Origin: Acestrorhynchus altus
Lineage: Eukaryota; Chordata; Actinopteri; Characiformes; Acestrorhynchidae
Length of the DNA stretch: 64,000 bases
NCBI GenBank assembly: GCA_034509495.1
Contig: CM067505.1
Span: forward strand, 9,697,532 to 9,761,531
Direction: 5' to 3'
Position numbers and translations under genes: made by a program. Shown here piece after piece: positions 24,171-35,999 of the stretch (its first letter is position 1; each line of letters begins with the position of its first letter). A model generated the notes under the pieces. That model was given only the letters and a program-made list of their open reading frames with translations. It was not told the origin of the DNA and ran no database searches.

Positions 24171-25494
24171 AAGGCTGGAATAACTCTAAGACATGGATTT
24201 TTGGGAGACCTGAGGAAACACACACAAACACAGGGGGAACACACCAAATAGACAGTTACCTGTTTGACCTGTGTGGATTTTGCTTACTATAGTAGTGCTC
24301 TACATAGTGATATGTGATGCTGAATGTAGGGAATAGTAAACAGAGAGCAGTTTCAAAGGTTTGGTTTCTCCCTCTCTGGCCTCTGTACTGCACATGGATG
24401 AATTAAGTGCATTAGCGAAGCACTGCCCTACACCTGTATGGACTCACAAGCCATAGGCACATTTACATGCACTCTAATTCTGCAGTACCACATTTCTGCA
24501 TAATCTCTGCGATTTTCAGATTATATACTGTAAGTGGCCATGTAAACAACATACAGTTTCTTAAGGTCTTGAAGGGCTCAAGGGTTATCTTGGTTTTCTC
24601 AGTCTGCATCCATATAAAACAGTTTTTCCATTATCTTAATAATGGAAACTATAAAAATAAATTTTGATTTGATTTGATTTGATTTGAAACAAGTGCACTG
24701 ATCAGATTACTGACAAAATGTTCTGTAGTTATCAGATTGTTTTTGTTTGTTTGTGAACTTGTTTACTTGTGCTTTGGCCCATATCTGTCCTTAATATAGG
24801 ACTGGCAAAAACACCATACAAGGCAATATGCTAAAAATACTAACATTTCATAATACAGATGAAACTCATTTTTTGTGCTCAAATTTGGAAACACTATAAA
24901 TGCTCATCTTCCCTGCCTGTCTGCGAGAGACGCGGGCATCACCTAACTGTGTGCAATCATTTATTTGCAGTTTTAACAACAAAATGAAATCCTCACATTG
25001 TTTTTCATGTTGGGTCTATTTTGATCTTGAGTACATTCACATCAATCTCTGATAGTTGTTAATGCCCCCTGCTGGACTGACATGCTCTTGTGAGTGATGT
25101 AAAGGAGTGCTTTCCTTTATTTTGTTGTTCGGATGTGTAGCACATTTCCTCATTAAATATGTGCAAAGCTGAATAGCATATGGATCCACGGGAGTACCAG
25201 ATCTACCAGTATCAATCCACTATCAGTTTGTTACCAAATGAAAATAGCCCACCCATTTGTTAATTTAGGAAAGTGCAACGAATTACTTTTTGTAAGTGCA
25301 TTGAATGCGTTACAGCCTTTAGACGTTATTGCTGCCCTTTAAAGAAGCATAATATAATTCATTTTAAAATCATTTCAAACAAGTAGCTCTTTTTCAAAAA
25401 CACAAACTTCTACAGTTGTAAGAACTGTGAATATTTAATATTGATTTGATTAAAAAACGACATTCATGTTTACATGAGAAGGTCAGACTTTACT
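24171..25494. other. Unassigned sequence with a (TTTGA)n tract
   Basis: A short TTTGATTTGATTTGATTTGA array at about 24663-24687 follows AAAAATAAA and resembles the tail of the Rep-B repeat at 26655. Otherwise no feature was recognised. Confidence 0.5.
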
Positions 25495-25580
25495 AACTTA
25501 AATCTCTCACATACTCGCTCAAACTCTCACATTCAATATCATACTCACTCATGCACTGTCAAACTCTCTCACATATTCTA
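25495..25580. repeat. Degenerate roughly 22-bp minisatellite, block 1
   Basis: Imperfect units of the form CTCACATTCACTATCAAACT recur about four times (for example CTCGCTCAAACTCTCACATTCAATATCATACTC in two pieces). The same unit recurs in block 2 at 26735-27050. Confidence 0.6.
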
Positions 25581-25899
25581 CACAACTGGAATGTAAATGT
25601 TAATCAATACACAACTGATTATGTTATGTTAATAGCACAAAATAAATGTATAATGCACAAATATGGGTTAAGGCCAAGACAATATGTAGGGTTTATAATC
25701 CTTCCTGTCCATTCAATAATGTAAAATGTATGTTCTTTCAGTTTGGATGTTATAGTCAGATCTGCTGGAGTCACTCTGGTGTTTACATTCTTTGTTCTCC
25801 TTAAATGTAAACACTAAACTAATTACATCTCTCTGCCTTTCCCGAGTCAGTGATGACCCATCGGCTTGGGCTGATGAAATGCTAACATTGAGCTCCACT

Positions 25900-26350
25900 G
25901 CCCCCTGAGAAGGACCCTGAGCTCCCGTTCAACACTTCACATTGGCTGCCCACCTTCCGGCTACTAGACCTGGACTAGTTTCCCACCTTCCCCTGGACTA
26001 GTTGCTCACCAACTATGTAGAATTTTACACAGACACTAATTAGCTGCTACTGTTACTACTATGTCCACTATCAAACTATCATTACTTCAGTAGACCTGAG
26101 TATTACAGCATGTGTACAATATGTATAACTAGTTTGACCAGAGGAGGATGCTGGCTCATCCCAAGGTTTCTTTCTCCAGCTCTGAGGGAGTGTTTTTTTG
26201 CCACTGATGCCCTTTGGCTTGCTTTATGTCTTTATTCTTAATTTCATGTGTTGTTGCTCAGCTTCCAATTTTTGATTTCTGTAAAGCTGCTCTGTGACAA
26301 CATCAATAAAAAGAGCTATACAAACACATTCTGATTTGATTTTGATTTGA
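25900..26350 (+). mobile_element. Unclassified interspersed repeat Rep-B, copy 1
   Basis: This stretch recurs at 35555-35940 and 55820-56060. Shared words include GACCTGGACTAGTTTCCCAC, TAGCTGCTACTGTTACTACT, ATTACTTCAGTA.ACCTGAG and CTCTGAGGGAGT. It ends with CTGTAAAGCTGCTCTGTGAC followed by AGAGCTATACAAAC and a TTTGATTTGA run. That ending (GCTATACAAATAAA plus a pentanucleotide array) resembles the 3' UTR and tail of a fish LINE or LINE-mobilised SINE. No reading frame or polymerase III box was recognised. Confidence 0.6.
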
Positions 26351-26479
26351 ATAACCAATACAAAGGCTATAACTGAAATCGTGTTTATATGATATCTGAG
26401 TATTGTATTTCCATGTGAATTTCACAATTGGCAACAAATCATTCAGATTATTTAGTTTCCTGATAAATTCATTAATGAT

Positions 26480-26655
26480 ATGTTTTTCCTTGCCACTGTC
26501 ACCCGTTGGCTTGGGGATCTGTCTCTTATCCTTTGTTCCTGTGTTGTTCACCTTTTTATTTCTTGATTTCTGTGAAGCTGCTCTGTGACAACTTCAGTTG
26601 TGAAGAGCGCTATACAAATAAATGTTGATTTGATTTGATTTGATTTGATTTGATA
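26480..26655 (+). mobile_element. Rep-B 3' end with (TTTGA)n tail
   Basis: It starts inside the Rep-B sequence (CCTTGCCACTGTCACCCGTT) and runs through GTGAAGCTGCTCTGTGACAA and GAGCGCTATACAAATAAATG to a (GATTT)n array. It is a second, 5'-truncated copy less than 150 bp from copy 1, and shows the best-preserved tail of the family in this window. Confidence 0.6.
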
Positions 26656-26734
26656 TGTGCCAAAACTATTCGTTGAGATCCCAGACTTACATCTTCGTTT
26701 AGTTTGCACTGATAAAAAATAGGGATCAAATGCT

Positions 26735-26807
26735 TTCACATTCATTATCATTCTCTCACACACCATCAAATTCTCACACACACTACCAACCTCACGCATT
26801 CACTATT

Positions 26808-26886
<79 letters not shown>

Positions 26887-27050
26887 AACAAACTCTCTTA
26901 CATGCACTATCAAACTCTCTCACCACCTGTATCAAACTCTCACACTCAATATCACACTCTCTCACATTCACATTCAAAACTTTCTCACACATACTATGAA
27001 CCTCCTTCACATATTTCAAACTCTTTCACATTCACTATCAATTTGCACCA
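26735..27050. repeat. Degenerate roughly 22-bp minisatellite, block 2, with (CA)n
   Basis: Units of the type CACTATCAAACTCTCTCACA recur on both sides of a pure (CA)n array at 26811-26883. The units on either side clearly match each other, so the CA array has probably grown from CACACA words inside a unit. Confidence 0.75.
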
Positions 27051-28439
27051 TGTTGTTTTTGTACGTCTTCATCTTGTTTAAGTGTCTTGATCCTGAGTGT
27101 AGTGTTTGCATTGACAAGCCAGACATGAGTGGTAATGTCCTCTGTCAGTGGTGAGTGATTATGCCTTCTGTGACATATTCCCAGTACACATGACACTGTG
27201 GATCAAGGGATGATAAATGCACGCACAACTTTGTAAAGGGAATTTTCTATCCATGTGGCACCCATGATCACGCTTCGCTCAATAATAACTTACGTTGCTT
27301 TGCCATGAGCATGCTGGCCAGTCTTTAACCTCACTCGCATGATAACACCTCTCAGCTCTTTATAGGTGTAGGCTGTCCCAAGCCATCCCCTGAGGTAACA
27401 TCAGTTCATAATCAGTTTATGTACTGCTTTTCTTAATATTCTGAAATGTTCATCTTGGGAAAGTGATTTTAAATAAAGTCCCTTCATGCAGGATTTTGGT
27501 ATTCTATTCCATAGCTTGGTAGAAGTGAGAAGGTGAACACTGGAAAATAAATCTTAAATGAAACCTTAAATTTACATGTAAAGTACAAGAAAACATATCA
27601 GTGAAGGTAAGTCAAGTGGGAGGGGTCAATCTTGATCCGGCACACATATATAGTTGGACTGAGTGAAGAATGAGATGGAAAATCCATTCTCAGAGCTCAT
27701 GCGTGACCCCATTAAAGTGAGAATTTGAAGTGCCAAATTTTTCCCTCCAGTTCAAAGCTGCACCTATTTACCAACCAGGCAAACTGACACACACAGTCAG
27801 CTTTCAGCCCTCAGCTCTGATCTATAACCCACACTGTCAGAAATGTACAGACATAGCACACTTCCTATTCAAACATTACTCAGATTGATGGACAGACTGG
27901 GTAGAAGAGAGGGAGAAAAAAACGAGGAAGACCGATGTGCAGAGAAAGCCTGATAGGCAGGTAAACAGATTGACATCTATAAATAGAGAGGTGCTGACAT
28001 ATTAATATATTCATAAGCTAAACTTTGTTCTACCTGGGAAGTTTTCCAGGTTTTCAGTGTTATCGCCTCTGTTGGATAATATATTACAGTGACAAAGCAA
28101 GTGTGTGGAAAACAGGGGGGGGAGCAAGTATGTTTTTAACCTTCGAAGTTGCTTTATGGTAGCAAACCATTTTTCCTCACTTTTCAATAATGTGATACAA
28201 ACACTCATCAAAATAATATCACCCATAAAGAAGTGTCAGTTTGCAATGAAGATAAAGGTTACCAAGAGGAATTAATGCTTTTTTTTAATTGACACTGGCA
28301 ATATGTATTGAGCTAAACATAAGTACACAGAAGTAGTAGACATCTTGACATTGGGTTGTAGAAGTTCCTAACTGTGTCCTGTGAAAATGCATCCCATGCA
28401 GCTTGAATATTCTCACTCAGTTCCAGCAGCTTTTTTGGT
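27051..28439. other. Unassigned sequence
   Basis: No gene is supported. Around 27180-27420 there is a repeat-free mixed-composition block without recognised domains. It may be single-copy sequence. Confidence 0.45.
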
Positions 28440-28625
28440 AGGATAGAGTGTTGACATCACATACCACACATTTTCAGTTTCGCCCTAATTCCAACACACC
28501 TGACCCAACGAATGAATCAACCAATGAGCACTTTTTGTGCTGAACTCTGAGTGTTACAGCAGGACAACACTAAAACGAGTAGGGCAGTTGTATTCCAGGA
28601 CCAGGATTAAGAACCATTGTATTAA
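28440..28625 (+). mobile_element. Decayed common fish repeat
   Basis: CCTAATTCCAACACACCTGA (about 28484-28503), followed by TATTCCAGGACCAGGATTAA (about 28589-28608) and GAACCATTG, matches from memory the frequent fish repeat 'tccaacacacctgattcaactcatcaa...ccaggaccagggttgagaaccactg'. The class is not certain, and the copy is strongly diverged. Confidence 0.45.
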
Positions 28626-29084
28626 GAGGTTCTTGGGTGGCTGTCGTGTTTTTTTTTGGTTCATTATTTATCTGTACAGTGAGGCACCGTTGCATCTGTT
28701 TGGCAGCATTCAACCGAATCTGAGAATGAAGTATATATATCTCTATACACTTCCTCCCGCTCAGTTCCCCCGGGAGTCACACATGTTCATTTCATAACAG
28801 CATGCCTTCTGAAATGGTACACTTGTGCACATTCCACTGACTGTTGTCAAAGCTGTTTTGCCCTGCTGCCAGAGCTGGTTGGTGATGGCACTAAGCACAC
28901 ACAGAGGCAAAAGGGCACATGAAATCAAATCTGACTGTTCACGTTCATGCTACATGAAAAAAACTGGATATGTGTTCGGGGACCACATGTGAAAGTGACT
29001 CAAACCTGAATTGAAAAGATTTATGCCATATAATACATGAAATAATGACAGTTTGCTAACTTTTAAGGCTCAAGATCTGCATTT
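28626..29084. other. Unassigned sequence
   Basis: No feature was recognised. Confidence 0.5.
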
Positions 29085-29180
29085 TGCTGTCAAATACATG
29101 CCATTTTTCAAGGCTTCATAAATCCAGATCGGAGTAACCTACAGATACAATACACATATCATAACAACCTATCTAACCAA
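29085..29180. mobile_element. Unclassified repeat Rep-A, left part (copy 1)
   Basis: ACCTACAGATACAATACACA (29137-29156) then TATCATAACAACCTATCTAA parallels 58971-59015 (GCCTACAGATATGATACACA, TTTCATAATCTACAAGAACT). AAGGCTTCATAAATC parallels the TAAGCTTCATATCTC word of the copies at 46490, 58945 and 61065. The matching right part lies at 31077-31380, so the two Tc1 relics between appear to sit inside this repeat. Confidence 0.4.
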
Positions 29181-29189
29181 CTGGCTACC

Positions 29190-29815
29190 ACTTAAGGCCT
29201 TTCTTATTTTGGTCATGTGCTTAGGGTCAATGTCCTGTTGAAAGACAAACCTTCATCCCAGAGCACTCTAGATCAGGTTATCATCAAGGATGACTCTGTA
29301 CATTGCTGCAGTCATATTTTCCTTGACCCTGACTAGTCTTCCAGTTCCTGCTGCAGAAAAAACATCCTCACAGCATGATGCTGCCTAAATAATGCTTCAC
29401 TGTAGGAAACAAATTTGGTTAGGTGATGTACAATTTTTTCCCAGACATGATGCTTGGCAAGTGTTCAATCTTTGTTTCATCAGACCAGATAATTTTGTTT
29501 CTCATGGTCTGAGTATCCTTTAAGTACCCTTTGACAAACTCCAGATGAGCTGACGTGTCTTTGACTGAGGAGTGGCTTCTGTCTGGCCACTCTACCCTAC
29601 ATGTCTGTTTGGTGGAGTGCTGCAGAAATGGTTGTCATTTTAGAAAGTTCTCCTCTCCCCACAGAGCAACATTGGAGCTCTGACCATTGGGTTCTTGGTC
29701 ACCTCCCTGACTAAGGTCCTTCTAACATGATCACCCAGTTTTGCTGGGCAGCCAGCTCTAGGTAGGGTCCTGGTGTTTCGAACTTCCATTTATGGATGGA
29801 GGCCACTGTTGTCAT
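29190..29815 (-). pseudogene. Tc1-like transposase relic, minus strand
   Basis: Minus-strand translation shows the order expected in a Tc1/mariner transposase. The HTH-linker region is at the right (GRPAKL-like near 29740-29760), followed by RRTTIS/ALHQ-type sequence, LKDTQTMRNKIIWSDETKIE with the first catalytic Asp at 29479-29481, a decayed GSIMLWG box, and FQQDIDPKH with the second Asp at 29232-29234. It is cut off before the catalytic Glu. Stops and frameshifts are frequent. It runs head to head with the different-family Tc1 relic at 29840. Confidence 0.8.
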
Positions 29816-29839
29816 TTTATTGATTTCAAAACCTTTAGA

Positions 29840-31020
29840 ACTAATTATTGGAACTCAAAGTTGGTTTGGTAAGTTCAGTGACCCTTGACCTCCATACACA
29901 GGTGACTCCAATTATGAGAAAGGGTATTTAAGGGGGGCAATTGTAAGTTTTTCTCCTCTTTGCATTTTCTCTGAAGTTTCGCACCACTTTCAAATGACCT
30001 GAAAACAAAGATTTTTCACCGTCATGGTTTAGGGGAAGGATACAAAAAGCTATCTCAGAGATTTCAGCTTTCAGTCTCCACTGTGAGAAACATTGTGAGA
30101 AAAAGGAAGACCACAGGCACAGTTCAAGTCAAGGCTCGAAGTGGCAGACCAAGAAAAATCTCACATAAACAGAAGCGAAGGATTTTGAGAACAGTCAGAG
30201 TCAACCCACAGACCAGAACCAAAGACCTACAACATCATCTTGCTGCTGATGGAGTCACTGTGCATCGTTCAACTATTCGGCGCACTTTACACAAGGAGCT
30301 GCTGTCTGGGAGAGTGAAGCAGAGGAAGTCTTTTCTCCGCCCACATCACAGACAGAGCCGCTTGAGGTATGCTAAAGCACATTTGGACAAGACAGCTTCA
30401 TTTTGGAATGAGATGCTGTGGACTGATGAAACTAAAATAGAGTTATTTGGGCAAAACAAGGGCCGTTATGCATGGAGGAAAAAGAACACAGTACTCCAAG
30501 AAAAACACCTGCTACCTACAGTAAAATTGGGTGGTGGTTCCTTCATGCTGTGGGGCTGTGTGGCTAGGACAGGTACTGGGAATCTTGTTAAAGTTGAGGG
30601 ATGCATGGATTCCAATGAATATCAGCAGATTCTGGAGACCAATGTCCAGGAATCAGTGACAAAGCTGAAGCTGTGCCTGGGCTGGATCTTCCAACAACGA
30701 CCCTAAACACTGCTCAAAATCTACTAAGGCATTCATGCAGAGGAACAAGTAAAATGTTCTGGAATGGCCATCTCAGTCCCCAGACCTGAATATTATTAAA
30801 AATCTGTGGTGTCACTTAAAGAAATAATGACACCATGCTTGGAAACCATCAAACCTGAAAGACCTAGAGATGTTTTGTAAAGACGAATGGTCTAAAATAC
30901 CTTCACACAATCCAGACTCTCATTAGAAGCTATAGGAAGCATTTAGAGGCTGTTATTTCTGTGAAAGGAGGATCTACTAAATATTGAGTTAAGGGTTTTT
31001 TTTTGGTGCCCAAATTTATG
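29840..31020 (+). pseudogene. Tc1-like transposase relic with long open frame
   Basis: A frame open from 29975 to a TAA at 30704-30706 (about 243 codons, no ATG at its start) encodes a DNA-binding part and about half of the catalytic core. Visible blocks are LSQRFQLSVSTVRNIVRK (HTH), SGRPRKI (linker motif), RRTLHKELLSGRV (second HTH), LWTDETKIELFG with the first catalytic Asp at 30425-30427, and GGGSFMLWGC. The family normally continues Phe-Gln-Gln-Asp-x-Asp-Pro-Lys-His. Here CAACAACGACCCTAAACAC at 30692-30710 lacks about 5 nt, which removes the second Asp and shifts the frame into a stop. Further on, SPDLNII is followed by Lys where the catalytic Glu is expected (about 30797). Full-length Tc1 proteins are about 340 residues. 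Terminal inverted repeats were not recognised. Confidence 0.85.
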
Positions 31021-31076
31021 CACCTGCCTAACTGTATTTTTTTTACTACAGTATTATTATAAATATCCTTGTGAAT

Positions 31077-31380
31077 CTAATCATTTTAAATAACTCCTCA
31101 AAATTTTGGCATTTTCAGTTAAAAAACACTCTGAATGGTCAGTTTACAACAGGATTTCTGACATTAAATATGATGTTATTTAGTTCTTATAAGCCAAAAA
31201 TAAATAGGTGCATATGTAGTTTTTGATCAACATGGTTGAACATGGTCAAATTAAAATTCTGTTAATTTTTACATCTCAAATGAAGACGTTTCTCATTTGA
31301 GAAGCCTATGATTATTTGAAAATAACAGTATCTGACATACATTTACCACATTTTTTAAGCCTAGTGTCCTAAATGTTAAG
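31077..31380. mobile_element. Unclassified repeat Rep-A, right part (copy 1)
   Basis: AACTCCTCAAAATTTTGGCA (31091-31110) then TTTTCAGTTAAAAAACACTC matches 61699-61737, and ACATCTCAAATGAAGAC plus GAAGCCTATGATTATTTGAA matches 47115-47160 and 61858-61905. There is no coding content. The left part of the same repeat is at 29085-29180. Confidence 0.5.
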
Positions 31381-32971
31381 CAGCCTCTATTATGTAATGA
31401 TTATACAGGTGCACATTAGGAGTGTAACAATGCTTTTATCTGTTCCTGCTTCTGTATTCAGATTTGAGGTGAAAGTGGGTGTGACGACCTAAACCTGAAG
31501 TTCATTTTTGAAAGGAAACTAAGGGTAGTTCTTCTATTGCACTGCTCCAAAGCTTCAACTGTAGCAATTGTACTATGTACACTGTACGCTTTCTCTTATG
31601 GACATGAAACACTACAGTAACTCAATGTCTCTACATGCATGTATGTATTTACACATACCAGAACTCCAGACCTTCAGAAAAGAGTGAATACTTGACAGAG
31701 AAACAAATGATACGCTGCAGTGAGGTGAATAGAAGAGGATTGGAATGGGAGGAAGGTCAGACTGCAGAAGGAGGAAGCAAAATCTCATTTTATAAAAAGG
31801 GTACTTTCGGCATCAATGCCATAAATTACACCTGTCTCTGCTGGGAGCCAGTCTCAGTACAAGTTTTCTTCTAATGAAGACACCCACCCAGGCCTCCGCA
31901 TTGACTTCAGAAAAGTGGAGCACCGAGATCAATACAGAAACCCAATATCCGCAATTAGGAGCCCTGCCTTCGTTTTTAAAGACCTGAACTTGACAATGCA
32001 GTCATCTCAGGTGAGGATGACTACAAAAGTAAGTGAAGAAGAAAATTCTAGCTCTTTGTGCATTAGCTAGAAATAAACGCATGTATAACATCTAATTTAT
32101 ATTCATATATTTTCACTGTTTGTATTTAATGGCAAACATATTGGTATCCACAATGATTTCCATATAAATGATATACATGTGAAAAGGCTAATTGGAAATG
32201 GTCAGACTAGCCAGACAAATTTATAAGCTTAAACCCTATTCAGATGGAATTCATTTAACATGGGCAGACATTTTTACCAGAGTTCCTTGCAAACTGACAT
32301 GTGGGTAATTATTCCCATATCCTGTGGAAAAGGAGGGTTTAGCCGAATTCCTCAGTACTGAGATGGACAAGGAGACGTTGAGTTCCATTGTGTATGGCAC
32401 AGATTCGTCGGGTTGTTCAAGTCTGTTGCTGTAGACACTGCCAAAAATGTGAAAAGGCCACGCATGAAACATCCATGTACTATCGAGGACTTCGCTTATG
32501 AGGGTCCATGCAGACTGTTTAATATGCTCCCATATAAGTGGGTTATAAGATTTAAGAAGTGGGTTATTGTCCTCTAATACTTAAACAGTGGAAAAGACAC
32601 ATATTATGCACATTTTGTGTAGGTTGATAATAATGAAATAATTATTTATAATAATTAAAGCATAAGAAGGCTATGAAAAAGCATTTTCAGGTAGCAATTT
32701 CCATCAGTTCACCAATTATCAGAAAGGAAGAAGTGAAGTTGTGGTCTGGAAGGCCAAGAGAACTTTCAAAGGGAACTGCACTCACTAGAAAGAGAGAAAT
32801 GACTAGAAAGGCAAATTAAACACCCCATTTGAATGATAGACCTTCACAGATACAAATCTACCCTGCATCTTCATCATCATCATAAAATACAGTTTCAGCT
32901 GAAGATGAAAAGGTGATGGCTTCCACAGCAGGACAGTGATTCTACCTCAAAATCTTACAGAATCCACCAAC
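31381..32971. other. Unassigned sequence
   Basis: No gene is supported. The segment about 31680-32040 is free of recognised repeats and of mixed composition, but no splice-bounded exon could be argued. Confidence 0.45.
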
Positions 32972-33960
32972 TACAGTGACTTATGAAAGTATTCACCCCC
33001 TTGGCATTTTTCATATTCTGCTACTTCACAACCTGGAATTAAAATTGATTATTTGAGGGTTTGCATCATTTAATTTACAGAACATGTCTACATTCACCCT
33101 AAAAATTGTGCTTTAGCAATATGCATTGGGTCTTTATCATATTGGAAGGTGAACCTCAGGTTTTGCCCAAGAATATCCCTGTATTTAGCAACATCTATCA
33201 TCGCTATCATATATGAGCTATCATCTACTTGGACCAGTTTCCAGTCCCTGCTGCTGAAAAACATCCACACAGCATGATGCTACCACCACCATGTTTCACT
33301 GTGGGGATGGTGTTCTTCAAGTGATGAAATGTGTTGGTTTTGCACCAGACATAGTGTCTTTGGTGGCCAAAATGTTCAAATCGGACCAGAGTATCTTCCT
33401 CCATACATTTGGGGAGTCTCCCATAAAACGTTTCTGGTCAGTCTTCCATAAAACCCAACCCTAAAGAGTGTAAGGCTTGTTGTCATCAGGACAGATACAC
33501 CAGTCTCAGCTTGGGAACTCTGTGGCTCCTTTAGGGTTACCTTTGCTCTCTGTGCTGCCTCTCTGATTAATGCCCTCTGTGCCTGGTACCATTTTCTTTC
33601 CACTTATGATAATGGATTGATGGTGTTCCGGGGAATCATCAGAAATTTGAATTTTTTTTATTGCCCAATCCTGACTTGTACTTCTCAACACTTTTGTCCC
33701 TGACTTATTTGGAGGTCTCCTTGGTCTTGTGGTGTTTATGGTGCCTCTTGCTTAATGGTGTTGCAGCCTCTGTGGACATCCAGAAACAGTTTGTATATAC
33801 TGATAATCTATGTGACACTTAATACACAGGTGGATTTCATTTCATGTGTCTTCTGATGGTAATTTGTTGCCTCAGATCTATTTAGGGGCTTCATAGCAAA
33901 GGAGGTGAAAACATATGCACATGTATGGGTGTAAAAATGGGTGAAAATGCCCTAAACAAA
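32972..33960 (-). mobile_element. Tc1-like element relic, minus strand, one end preserved
   Basis: The left end is recognisable: TA then CAGTGACTTATGAAAGTATT CACCCCCTTGGCA, a typical Tc1-type terminus of the 'cagtg..ttg.gaaagtattca.cccccttgg' form. Minus-strand coding remnants include RALIREAAQRAKVTLKEPQS (HTH region, about 33515-33580) and, further left, the reverse complements of the SDQ/FGHQ and GGSIMLWG regions (CAGCATGATGCTACCACCAC at 33271-33290). The internal segment between the left terminus and the catalytic region is shortened. The right terminal repeat is missing. TTTAGGGGCTTCATAGCAAA (33881-33900) marks the family's region close to the far end. Confidence 0.75.
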
Positions 33961-35312
33961 AATGGAAAACTATGTTTTAGCTGACAACAACAACAATTTA
34001 TAAATAGGGTGTTACTAATTACTAAGGAGCACAAATTCTTCATCCCCCTTTTTGTTATTTGAACTCCTACAATCTTTTGTCCCCTTATTTTCCTTTCATC
34101 TTATTATATTATATCTCCTAAAAAAGTTTAACTTATTGGAAATGGGTGGTCTCTAACGTTTGCTGAGTATTGTACATGAAAAACATAAAAAGTAAAAAAA
34201 AATACATAACAAACTGCATGAAATAAATATGTAATTAGAGGTATTCATATTTTCCATCACCCTGAATATCTGTTTACATGGATCAGAACAAGCCAAACAA
34301 TCAATAAGTGGGTGGTGGTGGTGGGGGCTGTCAGTAAATTACGAAAAGGCCATGCAGCATGCAGAGGGAATTATAAGTTACTTTCCTCCTGGTTGATTGA
34401 TGCCATACATCGCTGAGGTTACCAAAGGGCCTTGACTGTGTACACTAGCCATGTGAGACCAGTCCTCATACAGGGGGAAGATTACCTTAGGCCCTGTTGC
34501 AAAGCTTCAGAAGTCCAAACAAGATGGAGGAGTGTCCACACGCATCCATCAGAACTGGACCTCATGGTCGGCTGGGTCTAGGTTGCAGCAAAGATACTGT
34601 TTCTAGGCAACAGAAGGGCATATCTGTTATAAGAGAGCCAGTTATGGATGCACTCGATGCTATTTGTCAGTCTTCATGTCTGTTTTGACTGCCTCTTTTT
34701 TGGACCATAACCAGACTCTGTTCTAAGTGACGAATGGAATAAACAAACAACTGCCAAGCTGAAGAAGTTGATTGCAGAAGAAAATAATAACCATGCAACA
34801 ACCCCTGCTCGTATTTATTTGGGTGCAGAGCGTAAAGTAAAATGAGATGAGTTAGACATGAAGTACAACATTACGCCACAGCATAAAGTGAAAGAAATGA
34901 AACTATATCGACCACTATTCACCCAGATTAAATCTAAAAGTAGTGGGCTGAAATTTGTCCACAGTCCATATTCATTTGAAATGAAGGTGAAATCAATAGT
35001 TATTTCAGCCAAGTACATGTTAATGTATTTTTTAAATGCTGTGTATCCAGTTTGAAGATAGTGTGTTCTATTTGGTCCGTTCTCATTTGGGTCCCATGCC
35101 ATGCTTGAGTTGTTTGTGATGTTATTTAGGTCAGTTGTTTGACTTGTGTGATTACTTCTCTTTTGTCTTCATCTGACTAAAGAAAGGTGTCTTGGGAGTT
35201 GGTGCAACCAGGCATAAATATGATGCTAGACTGCCTGCTTCAAAAACAAATAAATAATTCAAATTTGAAAAGGATGTATTTATGCAATTCACAAATATGA
35301 CTGAATGATAAA
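33961..35312. other. Unassigned sequence
   Basis: No gene or transposon was recognised. A short GGTGGTGGTGGTGGGGG tract lies at about 34311-34327. Confidence 0.5.
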
Positions 35313-35339
35313 AACAACATCAACAACAACAACAACAAC

Positions 35340-35428
<89 letters not shown>

Positions 35429-35442
35429 TAATAATAATAATA
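35313..35442. repeat. Compound (AAC)n(AAT)n microsatellite
   Basis: About nine AAC units pass directly into some 34 AAT units, with one A-rich interruption near 35425. It is among the longest simple repeats in the window. Confidence 0.97.
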
Positions 35443-35554
35443 TGTGCTAGTTATGAATTGGATAACTCTAATTAGTCAGTTTATCAGAAACACCTACCCT
35501 ATGTGCACTTTGTAGATTTACAGGTATTGGCTATAGCTCACCTGCACACTTTAT

Positions 35555-35940
35555 CACACTTTGTTTATACACAGGATGCCCACTTTCTGGCTACTGGATT
35601 TGGATTGTCTCCCCCCCTGCCTTTGATTAGTTGCCCACCTGCCATCATAGACTATACAGAAATTTGCATAGATCTTAATTATCTGCTACTGTTACTATCA
35701 TATCCACTATCAAACTGTGATCACTTCAGTACACCTGAGCATTGCAGCAGTCATTTGGTGTTCCAGTGTCCCCTTATCACTTATGTTTGAGTAGTTTGAC
35801 CAGAGTAGGATGGACCCCCCCCCCCCCCCCCCGTGTGAGTCTTGTTCCTCTCAGGGTTTTTTTCCTCAAGCTCTAAGGGAGTTTGTCCTTACCACTGTCA
35901 CCATCTGGCTTGCTCACAGGAGGATGTCTGATCCTTGATA
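35555..35940 (+). mobile_element. Rep-B, copy 2, with C-run
   Basis: It shares with copies 1 and 3 the words CTACTGTTACTATCATATCC, ACTTCAGTACACCTGAGCAT, TAGTTTGACCAGAGTAGGAT and GCTCTAAGGGAGTTTGTCCTT. An 18-C run (35815-35832) interrupts the GGATGGACCCC...GTGTGAGTC part. It ends within GGCTTGCTCACAGGAGGATG, before the family's GCTATACAAATAAA tail. Confidence 0.6.
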
Positions 35941-35999
35941 ATCAATTAAATATAATATATTATTTATATATTATATAATATATTATTTATATTATATAA
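35941..35999. repeat. AT-only palindromic tract
   Basis: A nearly pure A/T stretch with repeated TATATTATATAATATATTAT and TATTATTTATAT words, able to fold on itself. Confidence 0.8.

Noticed and set aside
25495..27050. CRISPR-like array (short repeats with spacers)
   Set aside because: The units are imperfect, adjoining and low in complexity, without unique spacers of fixed length, and the window is clearly eukaryotic.
29975..30706. Long transposase frame as an intact gene
   Set aside because: The frame ends at a small deletion that removes the catalytic core; the rest of the transposase continues out of frame with Glu changed to Lys. It is a pseudogene.
35941..35999. AT-rich palindromic tract as a replication origin
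   Set aside because: Vertebrate origins are not defined by such motifs, and similar AT tracts are common next to repeats.
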